From: an uncultured Tenacibaculum sp.
GTDB taxonomy: Bacteria > Bacteroidota > Bacteroidia > Flavobacteriales > Flavobacteriaceae
Length of the DNA stretch: 64,000 nt
Assembly: GCA_947496185.1 (NCBI GenBank)
Contig: CANMCD010000003.1
Coordinates: 186,001-250,000, forward strand
Direction: 5' to 3'
Below are positions 1 to 8,466 of this stretch, piece by piece (position 1 is the first letter of the stretch; every line of letters starts with the position of its first letter). The translations under genes and the position numbers were made by a program. The notes below the pieces were generated by a model, which was not told the origin of the DNA, made no database searches, and saw only the letters and a list, made by a program, of their open reading frames with translations.

Positions 1-370
1 ATAAACGCTTCGCAATTCCTTCTTTAGTATCTTTTAAATAAAAGTACTGATCATTTTTAGTAACTTTTACCTTAAATAACTTATCTCCTTTATTCTTGCC
101 CTCTATTTTTTTTAATTTTCCTATAAGCTTTTCCCTATTATTAATTTTAGCGAGTACTGCATCAGTATACAAGCTTTGTTCTTTATACCATTTCAAGATT
201 CTTGTATCTTTATCATTCTCCATAAACCTATAGGGATCAGCAATCTTTTTACCAAAAATAATATCATGGTATTCTTTTGATTCAATAAGTTCCTGCTGAA
301 TCTCTTTTGTTTTTTTTACTTTACAAGCTACTATGAAAAATATTGACAAGAATATAGTAGTTTTTTTCAT
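1..370 (-). CDS. Prolyl oligopeptidase family (S9) lipoprotein, 5' part only
   Basis: The frame opens at an ATG at 370 and runs off the left edge of the window, giving 123 residues. It begins with a lipoprotein signal (hydrophobic stretch ending IVAC, lipidation Cys at residue 15). The rest matches the N-terminal region of S9 prolyl oligopeptidases: a YHD segment, then ADPYRFMEN and an aromatic-rich WYKEQ stretch, corresponding to the family's DPYRWLE.. and W...QN. signature. The catalytic Ser-Asp-His domain lies outside the window. Such enzymes cleave proline-containing peptides; the lipobox implies anchoring to an envelope membrane. Family assignment is fairly secure from the N-terminal motif alone; activity cannot be judged. 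Confidence 0.75.
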   Translation of the reverse strand, partial: MKKTTIFLSIFFIVACKVKKTKEIQQELIESKEYHDIIFGKKIADPYRFMENDKDTRILKWYKEQSLYTDAVLAKINNREKLIGKLKKIEGKNKGDKLFKVKVTKNDQYFYLKDTKEGIAKRL

Positions 371-440
371 GTAAGTTTTTAATTTAATTGTTAATCTAAG
401 TTAGACTAACTAATCAATAAAGTGAAAATAAAAATGTATT

Positions 441-581
441 CTAATCATCAGTTTTTGCATGCGAACACTTCACATCATTTCCACCAATTATCTTACCAGA
501 ACTCATAATTTTAGCTACCTGAAACTTCCTAATTTTCAATTGATTTTTTGATTTCTTTTTATCTTTCTTATCTCTCTTTTT
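441..581 (-). other. GG-motif peptide reading frame (RiPP-precursor-like), start unclear
   Basis: An open frame of 46 codons ends at a TAG at 441-443 and follows an in-frame TAA at 582-584. It has no ATG near its 5' end; the only internal ATG would leave about 20 residues. The peptide is lysine-rich (KKKSKNQLK), then LKIRKFQVAKI, a Gly-Gly pair, and a short tail with one Cys, one His, Ser and Thr (VKCSHAKTDD). This layout resembles Bacteroidota GG-leader peptides and class I lanthipeptide precursors. No modification enzyme lies nearby, so it is either an orphan with a non-ATG start or a decayed remnant. Similarity is by pattern only. Confidence 0.3.
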
Positions 582-705
582 TTAAATTTTAAAAATTCTC
601 AATATTGCGAATATAATAAATTCCACCTAATAAAAGAACATAAAAAATACAGATAAATCCTTATAGTTTTATCAAAAAAAACATATTTATCTAAAAAATA
701 TAGCA

Positions 706-2385
706 TTAACACTTATTATATTTTTTTATAAAATATGAAGGTTTAAGTTTTGTTCTTTTGTAAAAAGCTACCGAAAATGTTTGTTGGTAATTAAAACCAG
801 ACTCTTTTGCTATAGCTTTTATTGTATATAATCTAAAAATTGGATCTTCTGTTATTTTTTTTATAGCATAGTCTACCCTTAAATTATTCAGATAATTTGT
901 AAAACTTGTACTTTTCTTCAAATTAACAACTTTTGAAAGATACGCACTATTAGTTCCTAGTTCTTTTGCTAACGAACTTAAAGTATATTTATTTTGAATA
1001 AATTTTTTTGAGACTTCAAACTCTTCTAAATCATTAAGTATTCTATTTATTAAATCTGGAGACATATTTGAAATTTTTACACCTCTTGAAACATTTCTCG
1101 TCACAGATATTCTTTCTTTATTCATTTCATGAATAATTTTTTCAAACCTATTTTTTAAAACAAAAGTTCGCCTTAACAAGGCGAGCATAAGTAATAAAAA
1201 AGCACTACTAAAAAGTATAAGGATAAATGTAGTTGTTCTATTTTTTTTATCCTTATTTTTTAAGAAATCGATTAACTTACTTTTTCGTTTTAACAAATTA
1301 GGAATATCATAGCTTTTGACCATTACATTAGATACTTCTCTATATCGAGTATTATGTATTGAATCAAATCGCATTAATTCTTCTATATAAAGTAACTGCT
1401 TTTCTTTATTTTTTTTTAACTTATAATAATCAATTATAAAAGGGAATAGATCTAATACTTCCTTTGAGACATCTTTTGTCCTATTCAAAAAAAAGCTCAC
1501 CTCCTTAAAAAATTGTAATGCCTTTTCTTCTTCTCCTATTTTAAAATAATTTTTACTCAAATAAGAATTATTGATTGCCAATGTTAAGTCATGGTCGTCT
1601 TTTTGATTCTTAATCAATTTTTTAGATTTTAACAAACTATCAATTGATCTATGATAATTAGCCTCATAAAACAAACAGATACCCGAATTTAAGACAAAAC
1701 GATTATAAATCGAAACATCTCTACTTTTCAAACACTCATTAATACCTTCTTTTATTATTATCATTGCTGAATCTAATTTATTTGAAAATATTAATGCATC
1801 TGAAAATGAGTACAAACTTCTGTTTAAATAATAATTTTTATTAGGAAACTTATTATTTTTCACAAACACCACATACTCTTTAAATAAGTTCTTTGCATCA
1901 TCTATTAATCCCAATCTATATTTCAAGGTTGCAATATTAAATTTAGCTGTAGCATTATCTAATGTATTAATATTCGAAGTATTTATAGCTTTTAAATAAA
2001 ACTTTAATGCAGTATTAAAGTCACCAATATCATGATAATAAACTCCTTTCTGTCTATATGCCCTAGTAGGATAAGCTTCCTTAATATTAAAGCTACTTGT
2101 TAACGTTATAATACTATCACAATATTGAGACATTTTCTTGTCTGAATACAAACCTGACAAAAAATAATACCCATCAGCAATCCTTATTGTATCCTTATCT
2201 AGTTTACCTTTTTCAAGATAGGCCTTAGCATAGAATAGTGCTTTTATTGAATCAAATCCAGTAATTCTATAGCTAACACTTAACTCTTTATATGATTTTT
2301 TTAGTAATGAGTCAATAACATATTCTTGTGAGAAACAAAATAAAATATAAAAATAAAATAGTGTAGATAGTAAGTATTTATTCAT
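706..2385 (-). CDS. TPR-containing membrane regulator with AraC-type HTH
   Basis: Predicted 559-residue protein. I start it at the ATG at 2385 because that begins a clean signal peptide (MNKYLLSTLFYFYILFCFSQ); the open frame extends further upstream but without a signal. Residues of about 20-380 are helical repeats of TPR type, followed by one transmembrane segment (TTFILILFSSAFLLLML), a short linker, and a C-terminal AraC-type DNA-binding domain of about 90 residues with two helix-turn-helix units (SLAKELGTNSAYLSKVV and IKAIAKESGFNYQQTF). This periplasmic-TPR/TM/cytoplasmic-HTH design is common in Flavobacteriia and suggests a one-component sensor. Target genes are unknown; the nearest downstream genes on this strand are the GG peptide frame and the S9 peptidase. 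Confidence 0.8.
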   Translation of the reverse strand: MNKYLLSTLFYFYILFCFSQEYVIDSLLKKSYKELSVSYRITGFDSIKALFYAKAYLEKGKLDKDTIRIADGYYFLSGLYSDKKMSQYCDSIITLTSSFNIKEAYPTRAYRQKGVYYHDIGDFNTALKFYLKAINTSNINTLDNATAKFNIATLKYRLGLIDDAKNLFKEYVVFVKNNKFPNKNYYLNRSLYSFSDALIFSNKLDSAMIIIKEGINECLKSRDVSIYNRFVLNSGICLFYEANYHRSIDSLLKSKKLIKNQKDDHDLTLAINNSYLSKNYFKIGEEEKALQFFKEVSFFLNRTKDVSKEVLDLFPFIIDYYKLKKNKEKQLLYIEELMRFDSIHNTRYREVSNVMVKSYDIPNLLKRKSKLIDFLKNKDKKNRTTTFILILFSSAFLLLMLALLRRTFVLKNRFEKIIHEMNKERISVTRNVSRGVKISNMSPDLINRILNDLEEFEVSKKFIQNKYTLSSLAKELGTNSAYLSKVVNLKKSTSFTNYLNNLRVDYAIKKITEDPIFRLYTIKAIAKESGFNYQQTFSVAFYKRTKLKPSYFIKKYNKC

Positions 2386-2572
2386 GGTTTTATGAGTAAA
2401 AATCTGATGGTTGATTAGAGTACTTAATATTCCTTTATCGACCAATACAATATATAGATATATGCATTTACAAAAATAGTTTTTAATTCTTAAAAATACT
2501 TTTAAACTAACAAGAACGGAAACTCTCAGTTTATTGTGCGGAAATACCCTTTATCACCTCGTAATGTGATCC

Positions 2573-2662
2573 TATCTTTGTGGCATCACTCATTACATTT
2601 TGAGCGGATAATTTAAGGGGAAAAATAAAAAACCTTTTAGGTGTAGACCTAAAAGGTTTTTT
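2573..2662 (+). ncRNA. Candidate small RNA: promoter-like box plus strong terminator, no ORF
   Basis: A Bacteroidota -7 box (TATCTTTG, 2573-2580) is followed about 47 nt later by a strong intrinsic terminator. A transcript beginning near 2587 would be about 75 nt and has no start codon. The -33 element is weak (TTA at 19 nt spacing rather than TTG). An inverted repeat TCAC-N8-GTGA lies just upstream of the box at about 2554-2570 and could be a protein site. This may equally be an unrelated promoter-like word beside the shared terminator of flanking genes. Confidence 0.3.
2627..2662. terminator. Bidirectional intrinsic terminator
   Basis: Perfect 15-bp inverted repeat with a 6-nt loop (TGTAGA): six A, CCTTTTAGG, loop, CCTAAAAGG, six T. 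The A and T tracts make it functional on either strand. Confidence 0.75.
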
Positions 2663-2843
2663 GATGGATTGTAATGTCCTGACTTACTTCAATTATTAAA
2701 AGACTTTCCTTTTTGAAAATCTTATACTATTTATAAATTAAAAACAACAACATTAAAAAACACATACTCATGTTAAAATATTAGGGTAAAAAGCATTAAG
2801 AATGTTATAGTAACAAATAAAACCAATACTTAAACATAAAAAC

Positions 2844-2993
2844 ATGAAGAAAATATTTTTTTTATTAACTATTAGCATTTTTTTTTATGCATGTACAGAA
2901 AATGATACGAACGAATTAGAATCTCCAAACCAAAAGGTAGAAAAATCAGATCAAAAAGATACTGGTTCTAACAAAAGGTGTTATTTCTGTTAA
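2844..2993 (+). CDS. Small lipoprotein, 49 residues
   Basis: ATG at 2844, TAA at 2991. The N-terminus is a typical lipoprotein signal: two lysines, a hydrophobic run (IFFLLTISIFF) and a YAC lipobox with Cys at residue 17. The mature part is only about 33 residues, acidic and Asn/Lys-rich (TENDTNELES), ending CYFC. It is followed immediately by its own terminator, which supports real expression. Function unknown. The terminal Cys-X-X-Cys is unusual for a lipoprotein this small and could bind metal or be redox active, but this is speculation. Confidence 0.6.
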   Translation: MKKIFFLLTISIFFYACTENDTNELESPNQKVEKSDQKDTGSNKRCYFC

Positions 2994-2996
2994 AAA

Positions 2997-3036
2997 AATA
3001 ACCTATGCTTTTCTTTAAGGAGAAGCATAGGTTATT
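2997..3036 (+). terminator. Intrinsic terminator after small lipoprotein
   Basis: Perfect 14-bp inverted repeat AATAACCTATGCTT / AAGCATAGGTTATT with a 12-nt loop, starting 3 nt after the lipoprotein stop codon. The T tract is poor, so termination efficiency is uncertain, but the stem is strong. Confidence 0.6.
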
Positions 3037-3129
3037 AAATCCTACTTATACATTAAAAAAACATATCAATAGAGTTAAATGTATATAATACCATTTGTAA
3101 TTTAAAATTACAAATAACATAAAGAGACA

Positions 3130-4086
3130 TCAAAACACTTCACTAGCTATCGCTTTGATATTACTTGATTTTCCCATAGAATAATAATGTACTACAGGCA
3201 CGCCTGCTTTTATTAGTTCTTTACTTTGGGCTATAGACCATTCAATACCTACCTGCCTTATTTCTTTATTGTTTTTACATTTTTCTACAGCACTTACCAA
3301 ATCTGGCGGTAAATCTAAGCGGAAGATCTGAGGAAGTATTTGTAGATGTCTTTTAACCGCCAAAGGTTTTATCCCTGGAATAATAGGGACGTCTATTCCG
3401 ATTTCTCTAGCCTTTTTAACAAAATCAAAATATTTCTTATTATCGAAAAACATTTGAGTTACGATATAATCTGCACCAGCTTCTACTTTTTCTTTTAAAC
3501 GTTTAATATCACTTTCTAAACAAGGTGCTTCAAAGTGTTTTTCTGGATAGCCAGCAACACCGATACAAAAATCAGATTTATAAGGAGTTTCTACAATATC
3601 ATGTAAATACTTTCCATTATTTAAATCGTTTATTTGTTTAACCAAATCAGTAGCATAATTATTTCCTCCATTTGAAGCCGTAAAATACTGCTGATCTTTC
3701 CTTGCATCACCTCGTAATGCCATTACATTATCCAATCCTAAATAATGACAATCAACCAATACGTATTCTGTTTCTTCTTTGGTAAAGCCTCCGCACAATA
3801 CATGTGGGATAGCATCTACGTCATATTTATATTTCAACGAAGCACAGATACCTACTGTCCCCGGCCTCATACGAGTAATTTTCTTCTCTAATAAGTCCTT
3901 TTCTTTGGGAATGTATACGTACTCCTCTCTCGAAGTCGTTACATCGATAAAAGGAGGTTTAAACTCCATCAATGGGTCAATATTATCGTATAATTCTTGA
4001 ATATTTTGCCCCTTTTTTGGTGGAACTATTTCAAAAGAAAATAATGTTTTTTCTTTTGCTTTTTTTATATGCTCTGTTACTTTCAT
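3130..4086 (-). CDS. metF: 5,10-methylenetetrahydrofolate reductase
   Basis: Makes 5-methyltetrahydrofolate from 5,10-methylene-THF, the methyl donor for MetH. The 318-residue protein has the expected size and the N-terminal FSFEIVPPKKG segment, which corresponds to the FEFFPPK motif carrying the catalytic Glu. Other family blocks are present: ALRGDARKD, VAGYPEKH, ADYIVTQMFFDN, IIPGIKPL. I start at the ATG at 4086 (MKVTEHIKKAKEKTLFSFE), which fits family N-termini; a further ATG 21 bases upstream is possible. It is the last gene of the SAM-riboswitch-led metH operon on the minus strand, so methyl-group supply and use are co-expressed. Confidence 0.95.
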   Translation of the reverse strand: MKVTEHIKKAKEKTLFSFEIVPPKKGQNIQELYDNIDPLMEFKPPFIDVTTSREEYVYIPKEKDLLEKKITRMRPGTVGICASLKYKYDVDAIPHVLCGGFTKEETEYVLVDCHYLGLDNVMALRGDARKDQQYFTASNGGNNYATDLVKQINDLNNGKYLHDIVETPYKSDFCIGVAGYPEKHFEAPCLESDIKRLKEKVEAGADYIVTQMFFDNKKYFDFVKKAREIGIDVPIIPGIKPLAVKRHLQILPQIFRLDLPPDLVSAVEKCKNNKEIRQVGIEWSIAQSKELIKAGVPVVHYYSMGKSSNIKAIASEVF

Positions 4087-4143
4087 GTCTATATTTCTCT
4101 TAAACAAGAGTTTTACCCTTAGTCATTTAAAATTACCAAAGGA

Positions 4144-4389
4144 TTATTCTTTCAATAATTTGTTTCTAATTTCGTTGTATTCTCCTTCGTACTCCCAATA
4201 AATCCATCTTCCTTCGATATAATCTGTAAGTATAAATTGTTTACTCACAGACTTGACTCTAGCTATGGCTACCAGCTTTTTTGAAAAACCTTTTACGGTA
4301 ACTTTTTCAACAATTTCCTTGTTATTTTCATCAAAACCATGAACTATTTGGTGACTGCCCAAGGCTAATTCTATAAATTCTTCTTTCAT
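4144..4389 (-). CDS. Conserved-looking 81-aa protein between metH and metF
   Basis: I do not recognise a family. The protein is soluble, 81 residues, without signal peptide or membrane segment, predicted mostly beta with a C-terminal helix, and rich in aromatic residues near the end (GRWIYWEYEGEYNEI). It sits 14 nt after the metH C-terminal-half gene and 57 nt before metF on the same strand, so it is translated from the methionine operon. This placement suggests a role in MetH activity or the methyl-folate cycle, but nothing in the sequence shows one. Confidence 0.65.
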   Translation of the reverse strand: MKEEFIELALGSHQIVHGFDENNKEIVEKVTVKGFSKKLVAIARVKSVSKQFILTDYIEGRWIYWEYEGEYNEIRNKLLKE

Positions 4390-4403
4390 TATAATTCTTT
4401 ATC

Positions 4404-7079
4404 TTAATTATCAGCAATGGTTGGATGTAACCATTTTCTTGCTTTTTCTAATTTTATATTCTTCCTCTCCGCAAAATCACGTACTTGATCATCCGTTATT
4501 TTTCCTAAACCAAAATATTTCGCTTCTTCATTAGCGAAATAGTATCCCGATACTGCAGCAGCTGGCCACATTGCAAGGCTTTCTGTTAATTGCACTCCTA
4601 TATTTTCGTCAACGGATAACAATTGCCAAATCATTTCCTTTTCTAAATGATCTGGACAAGCAGGATATCCCGGAGCAGGACGAATTCCGTTATAATTTTC
4701 TTTAATCAGTTCTTCATTCGTTAAATTTTCTTGAGATGCATACCCCCAATGTATCGTTCTTACCCTATGATGTAAATATTCGGCAAACGCTTCTGCAAAC
4801 CTATCTGCAATGGCTTGTACCATAATCGCATTATAGTCATCATGATTGTCTTTATACTGTTGTGCTAATTCATCAGCCCCAAAAATTGCAGTACAAAAAC
4901 ATCCCATATAATCCGTTTTCCCCGTTTCTTCTGGAGCAATAAAATCTGCTAAAGCAAAACTTGGGTGATCGCCACTTTTCTTTAACTGTTGGCGTAATGT
5001 TCTAAAAATTCCAATTTCTTTGCCTTTTTTCTTAATAGAAATATCATCATCATTCACCGTATTGGCTTGGAATAAACCAAAAATAGCTTTTGCTTTTAAG
5101 GATTGTTTTTCTATGATTTGCTGAATCATTTTTTGTGCATCCGTATACAAACTTGTAGCCTCTTCTCCTACTACTTTATCCTCCAATATCTTTGGAAATC
5201 TACCGTGCAAATCCCATGACCTAAAAAATGGGCTCCAATCAAAAAATGGAAATAATTCTTTTAAGCTAAGTTGTTCTAATTTTTGAATTCCCAATTCATT
5301 CGGTTTGAAAATTTTTGAAGTTTCCCAATCTACTTTATATTTTCTTTTTCGCGCTTCTGTTAGTGGAATATATTTTTTTTCTTTTCCTCTTCGTAAAAAC
5401 TTGTCTCGAAACTCTTCATAATCCTTTTTAAGCTTTGCTACATACTCATTACGCGTATTTTTATTCAATAAATCTCCTACTACAGTCACCGCTCTTGAAG
5501 CATCATTTACATGTACTACGGCATTTTTATATTGCGTATCAATTTTAACCGCAGTATGTGCTTTAGAAGTAGTTGCTCCACCAATTAACAGAGGAATTTC
5601 AAAGTTTTGACGCTCCATTTCCTTAGCTAAATACACCATTTCATCCAATGAAGGGGTAATCAATCCACTGAGGCCTATAGCGTCTACATTTTCCTTTTTA
5701 GCTGTTTCTATTATTTTTTCTGGGGGTACCATTACCCCTAAATCTACAATTTCATAGTTGTTACAGCCAAGTACCACACTTACAATATTTTTTCCAATAT
5801 CATGTACATCTCCTTTAACGGTAGCCATTAATATTTTTCCAAGTGCTCTTTGTTCTTCGCTTTTTTCAGCTTCAATATATGGGTTTAGATAAGCTACCGC
5901 TTTTTTCATTACCCTTGCGGATTTTACTACCTGTGGTAAAAACATTTTTCCTTCCCCAAACAAGTCTCCTACTACATTCATTCCCGTCATCAAGTGCCCT
6001 TCAATCACCTCTAAAGGCCTTTCAACACTTAATCGCGCTTCTTCTGCATCCTCTTCAATAAATGCATCTATCCCTTTTACTAAAGAATGGGTAATTCTTT
6101 CTTGTAATGGGAGTGTTCTCCATTCTAAAGCTTTTCCATCATCTTGTTTTTTCTTTCCTTTAACCGTCTCCGCAAAATCTAACAATCTTTCTGTGGCGTC
6201 ATCCCTTCTATCGAGAACTACATCTTCTATATGTTCGAGAAGGTCTTTTGGAATATCATCGTATACCTCTAGCATTGTCGGGTTAACGATCCCCATATTC
6301 ATTCCTGCTTTTATTGCATAGTATAAAAACACAGAATGCATAGCTTCTCTCACCACATTGTTTCCTCTAAACGAAAAAGAAACGTTACTAACCCCGCCAC
6401 TTACACTTACATGTGGAAGGTTTTGGCGAACCCAACGAGTAGACTCAATAAAATCAATGGCATTTTTTCGATGCTCTTCCATTCCAGTTGCTACTGGAAA
6501 GATGTTTAAATCGAAAATAATATCTTCTGGTGGGAAGTTAACTTTATTCACCAATACATCATACGAACGTTTGGCTATTTCATTTCTTCTTTCGTAGGTA
6601 TCCGCTTGCCCAACTTCATCAAAAGCCATCACAATAACCGCTGCACCGTATCTTTTGATTTGTGTAGCTTCCCAAATAAATTTTTCTTCTCCTTCTTTTA
6701 AAGATATCGAGTTTACGACCGATTTCCCTTGAACAACTTGTAACCCTGCTTCAATAATTTCCCATTTCGAACTATCAATCATTATAGGAACTCTCGATAT
6801 ATCAGGTTCGGCAGCAATAAGGTTTAAAAAACGAACCATTGCTTCTTTACCGTCAATGAGTCCGTCATCCATATTGATGTCGATAATTTGTGCCCCGCCA
6901 TCTACCTGATGACGGGCAATCGCTAAGGCTTCATCAAATTTTTCTTCTTTAATCAATCGTAAGAATTTCCGAGATCCCGCTACATTGGTTCTTTCTCCTA
7001 CATTGATAAAGTTACTTTCTGGTGTTATAATAAGTGGTTCTAAACCACTTAATTTCATATATTTTCTTTCTTCCATCAT
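4404..7079 (-). CDS. metH: Methionine synthase, C-terminal portion (folate, B12 and activation domains)
   Basis: Transfers methyl from 5-methyl-THF via cobalamin to homocysteine, working with the separately encoded homocysteine-binding protein. At 891 residues it carries the pterin-binding domain ([15 protein letters not shown] near the start, IDINMDDGL), the cap and cobalamin domains (DVHDIG, the B12-ligand His motif, in the 420-440 range), and the SAM-dependent activation domain ([12 protein letters not shown]). With the 334-aa upstream protein the total is 1225 residues, essentially the size of the single-chain E. coli enzyme, so the gene is split rather than degraded. Start: two adjacent ATGs (7079 and 7076); the first is used. 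A 116-nt gap separates it from the upstream half. Confidence 0.95.
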   Translation of the reverse strand: MMEERKYMKLSGLEPLIITPESNFINVGERTNVAGSRKFLRLIKEEKFDEALAIARHQVDGGAQIIDINMDDGLIDGKEAMVRFLNLIAAEPDISRVPIMIDSSKWEIIEAGLQVVQGKSVVNSISLKEGEEKFIWEATQIKRYGAAVIVMAFDEVGQADTYERRNEIAKRSYDVLVNKVNFPPEDIIFDLNIFPVATGMEEHRKNAIDFIESTRWVRQNLPHVSVSGGVSNVSFSFRGNNVVREAMHSVFLYYAIKAGMNMGIVNPTMLEVYDDIPKDLLEHIEDVVLDRRDDATERLLDFAETVKGKKKQDDGKALEWRTLPLQERITHSLVKGIDAFIEEDAEEARLSVERPLEVIEGHLMTGMNVVGDLFGEGKMFLPQVVKSARVMKKAVAYLNPYIEAEKSEEQRALGKILMATVKGDVHDIGKNIVSVVLGCNNYEIVDLGVMVPPEKIIETAKKENVDAIGLSGLITPSLDEMVYLAKEMERQNFEIPLLIGGATTSKAHTAVKIDTQYKNAVVHVNDASRAVTVVGDLLNKNTRNEYVAKLKKDYEEFRDKFLRRGKEKKYIPLTEARKRKYKVDWETSKIFKPNELGIQKLEQLSLKELFPFFDWSPFFRSWDLHGRFPKILEDKVVGEEATSLYTDAQKMIQQIIEKQSLKAKAIFGLFQANTVNDDDISIKKKGKEIGIFRTLRQQLKKSGDHPSFALADFIAPEETGKTDYMGCFCTAIFGADELAQQYKDNHDDYNAIMVQAIADRFAEAFAEYLHHRVRTIHWGYASQENLTNEELIKENYNGIRPAPGYPACPDHLEKEMIWQLLSVDENIGVQLTESLAMWPAAAVSGYYFANEEAKYFGLGKITDDQVRDFAERKNIKLEKARKWLHPTIADN

Positions 7080-7195
7080 CTACCTAATATTTCGGAAAAA
7101 TTCTTATCTAAAAAATTGTTAATTTGTTTCGATATCGTTGTCAAATTGACTGACAAACCTAAACAAATTGATATACGATCTTGATCAATCATTTT

Positions 7196-8200
7196 TTAAC
7201 TATTATCAACTCCAAATACTCTTGGTTCGTACCTACTTGCCAATTCAGCAATCGCTTTGATATGATTTGGTGTTGTACCACAACATCCCCCAATAATATT
7301 GATAAGGTTCTTTTTTAGAAACGCTTCGATTTGATCTGCCATTTCTTCTGGAGTTTCATCATACTCACCAAAGGCATTGGGTAAACCTGCATTAGGATGT
7401 GCTGAAGTAGCAAAATTTGTTTTTGGTGCTACAGCTTCAAGGTGTGGTTGCAATAAATTGGCTCCTAAGGCGCAATTAAACCCAACGGATAATAAAGGAA
7501 TGTGAGAAACTGAAATTAAGAAAGCTTCAGCTGTTTGACCTGATAGGGTTCTACCAGAAGCATCAGTGATTGTACCCGAAACCATAATCGGAACGTCAAT
7601 TTTTCTTTCTTCCTTGACTTCTTCAATGGCAAATAACGCAGCTTTTGCATTAAGTGTATCAAAAATCGTTTCTACTAAGAGTATATCCGTACCACCATCT
7701 AACAAAGCTTCGACTTGTTGCTTATAAGCAATTCGTAATTCGTCAAATGTCACAGCTCTATATCCTGGATCATTTACATCAGGAGACATACTCGCTGTTC
7801 GATTGGTAGGTCCTATGGCTCCTGCTACAAATCGAGGCTTATTCGGTTCTTTTTTGGTAAAGTCGTCAGCTACTTCTTTGGCTATTTTTGCAGACTCATA
7901 GTTTAGTTCATATACCAAATCTTCCATTTGATAGTCTGCCATAGCTATGGTCGTTCCAGAAAAGGTATTTGTTTCAACAATATCTGCACCTGCAGCATAA
8001 TATTTTCTATGTACTTCTTTAACTGCTTCGGGTTGGGTAATTGATAATAAGTCGTTATTACCTTGAAGAGGTATTGGATAGTCTTTAAATCTTTCCCCTC
8101 TAAAATCTTCTTCGGTAAACTTATACTCTTGAAGCATCGTTCCCATAGCACCATCAAGTACTAGAATTCTTTTTTGTATTTCTTTATAAATAGTTGACAT
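7196..8200 (-). CDS. metH: Methionine synthase, N-terminal portion (homocysteine S-methyltransferase domain)
   Basis: This 334-residue protein is the homocysteine-binding barrel of cobalamin-dependent methionine synthase. It has [10 protein letters not shown] at the N-terminus and the three zinc-ligand cysteines in [10 protein letters not shown] and GGCCGTTP. It lacks folate and B12 domains, which are encoded by the next gene. It is the first gene after the SAM-I riboswitch. A short inverted repeat immediately precedes the ATG, so initiation may also be affected by leader folding. Within the 116-nt gap to the second half, TAGGTTTG on the minus strand resembles a -7 box, but no good -33 element pairs with it. 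Confidence 0.93.
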   Translation of the reverse strand: MSTIYKEIQKRILVLDGAMGTMLQEYKFTEEDFRGERFKDYPIPLQGNNDLLSITQPEAVKEVHRKYYAAGADIVETNTFSGTTIAMADYQMEDLVYELNYESAKIAKEVADDFTKKEPNKPRFVAGAIGPTNRTASMSPDVNDPGYRAVTFDELRIAYKQQVEALLDGGTDILLVETIFDTLNAKAALFAIEEVKEERKIDVPIMVSGTITDASGRTLSGQTAEAFLISVSHIPLLSVGFNCALGANLLQPHLEAVAPKTNFATSAHPNAGLPNAFGEYDETPEEMADQIEAFLKKNLINIIGGCCGTTPNHIKAIAELASRYEPRVFGVDNS

Positions 8201-8201
8201 T

Positions 8202-8228
8202 CCTGATATTTAGGTCGGTGTCATCAGG
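8202..8228 (-). promoter_or_regulatory. Start-codon-proximal hairpin in the metH leader
   Basis: On the transcript CCUGAU (8228-8223) pairs with AUCAGG (8207-8202), which ends one base before the AUG at 8200. It lies between the SAM-I aptamer and the coding region and could form the expression platform by occluding the start codon. The stem is only 6 bp, so this is a suggestion. Confidence 0.35.
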
Positions 8229-8250
8229 AAATAGGAAGTTGATTCTTCAC

Positions 8251-8350
8251 GTTATCTCTCTGCATTACAGTAGAACGTAGCACCTTCTTTGCTAAGACAA
8301 AGGGTTGCTAAGGTTTCAAAGGGTCTAATCCCTCCACCTTTCTTGATAAC
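8251..8350 (-). promoter_or_regulatory. SAM-I (S-box) riboswitch upstream of metH
   Basis: On the minus strand the sequence has the S-box hallmarks in order: a P1 strand GUUAUC, then AAGAAAGGUGGAGGGA, GACCCU.UGAAACC, UUAGCAACC, and AAGGUGCUA, closed by GAUAAC pairing perfectly with the first P1 strand. SAM binding in this family turns expression off when methionine is plentiful. It lies 50 nt upstream of the metH N-terminal-half gene. No U-run terminator is obvious between aptamer and ATG, which suggests translational control through the hairpin next to the start codon. Confidence 0.93.
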
Positions 8351-8375
8351 ACCTTATGGTTAATGAACTTTAGTG

Positions 8376-8406
8376 CAAATCTATTAGATTATTTATTAAC
8401 TTACAA
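8376..8406 (-). promoter_or_regulatory. Promoter of the SAM riboswitch-metH operon
   Basis: On the minus strand TTG (8406-8404), a 20-nt spacer, then TAGATTTG (8383-8376) match the Bacteroidota sigma consensus TTG / TAnnTTTG. The transcript would start about 20 nt before the riboswitch P1 stem. Confidence 0.65.
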
Positions 8407-8434
8407 TATTTGCGTTATTTATTTTAAAATTAGG

Positions 8435-8456
8435 AAGCGCTAAATAATTAGGGCTT
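8435..8456 (-). terminator. Possible terminator between cysM and metH leader
   Basis: AAGC-C-CTAA / TTAG-C-GCTT hairpin with one mismatch and a 4-nt loop just after the cysM stop. The following T run is modest. It would separate the cysteine operon from the riboswitch-controlled unit. Confidence 0.35.
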
Positions 8457-8466
8457 ACCTTTTTTA

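Larger units (their letters stand above)
2386..2843. other. Intergenic region between divergent genes
   Basis: 458 bases separating the leftward TPR/AraC gene from the rightward small lipoprotein. It holds the candidate small RNA and terminator described separately. I see no other gene; the rest is AT-rich sequence with stops in all frames. Confidence 0.5.
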
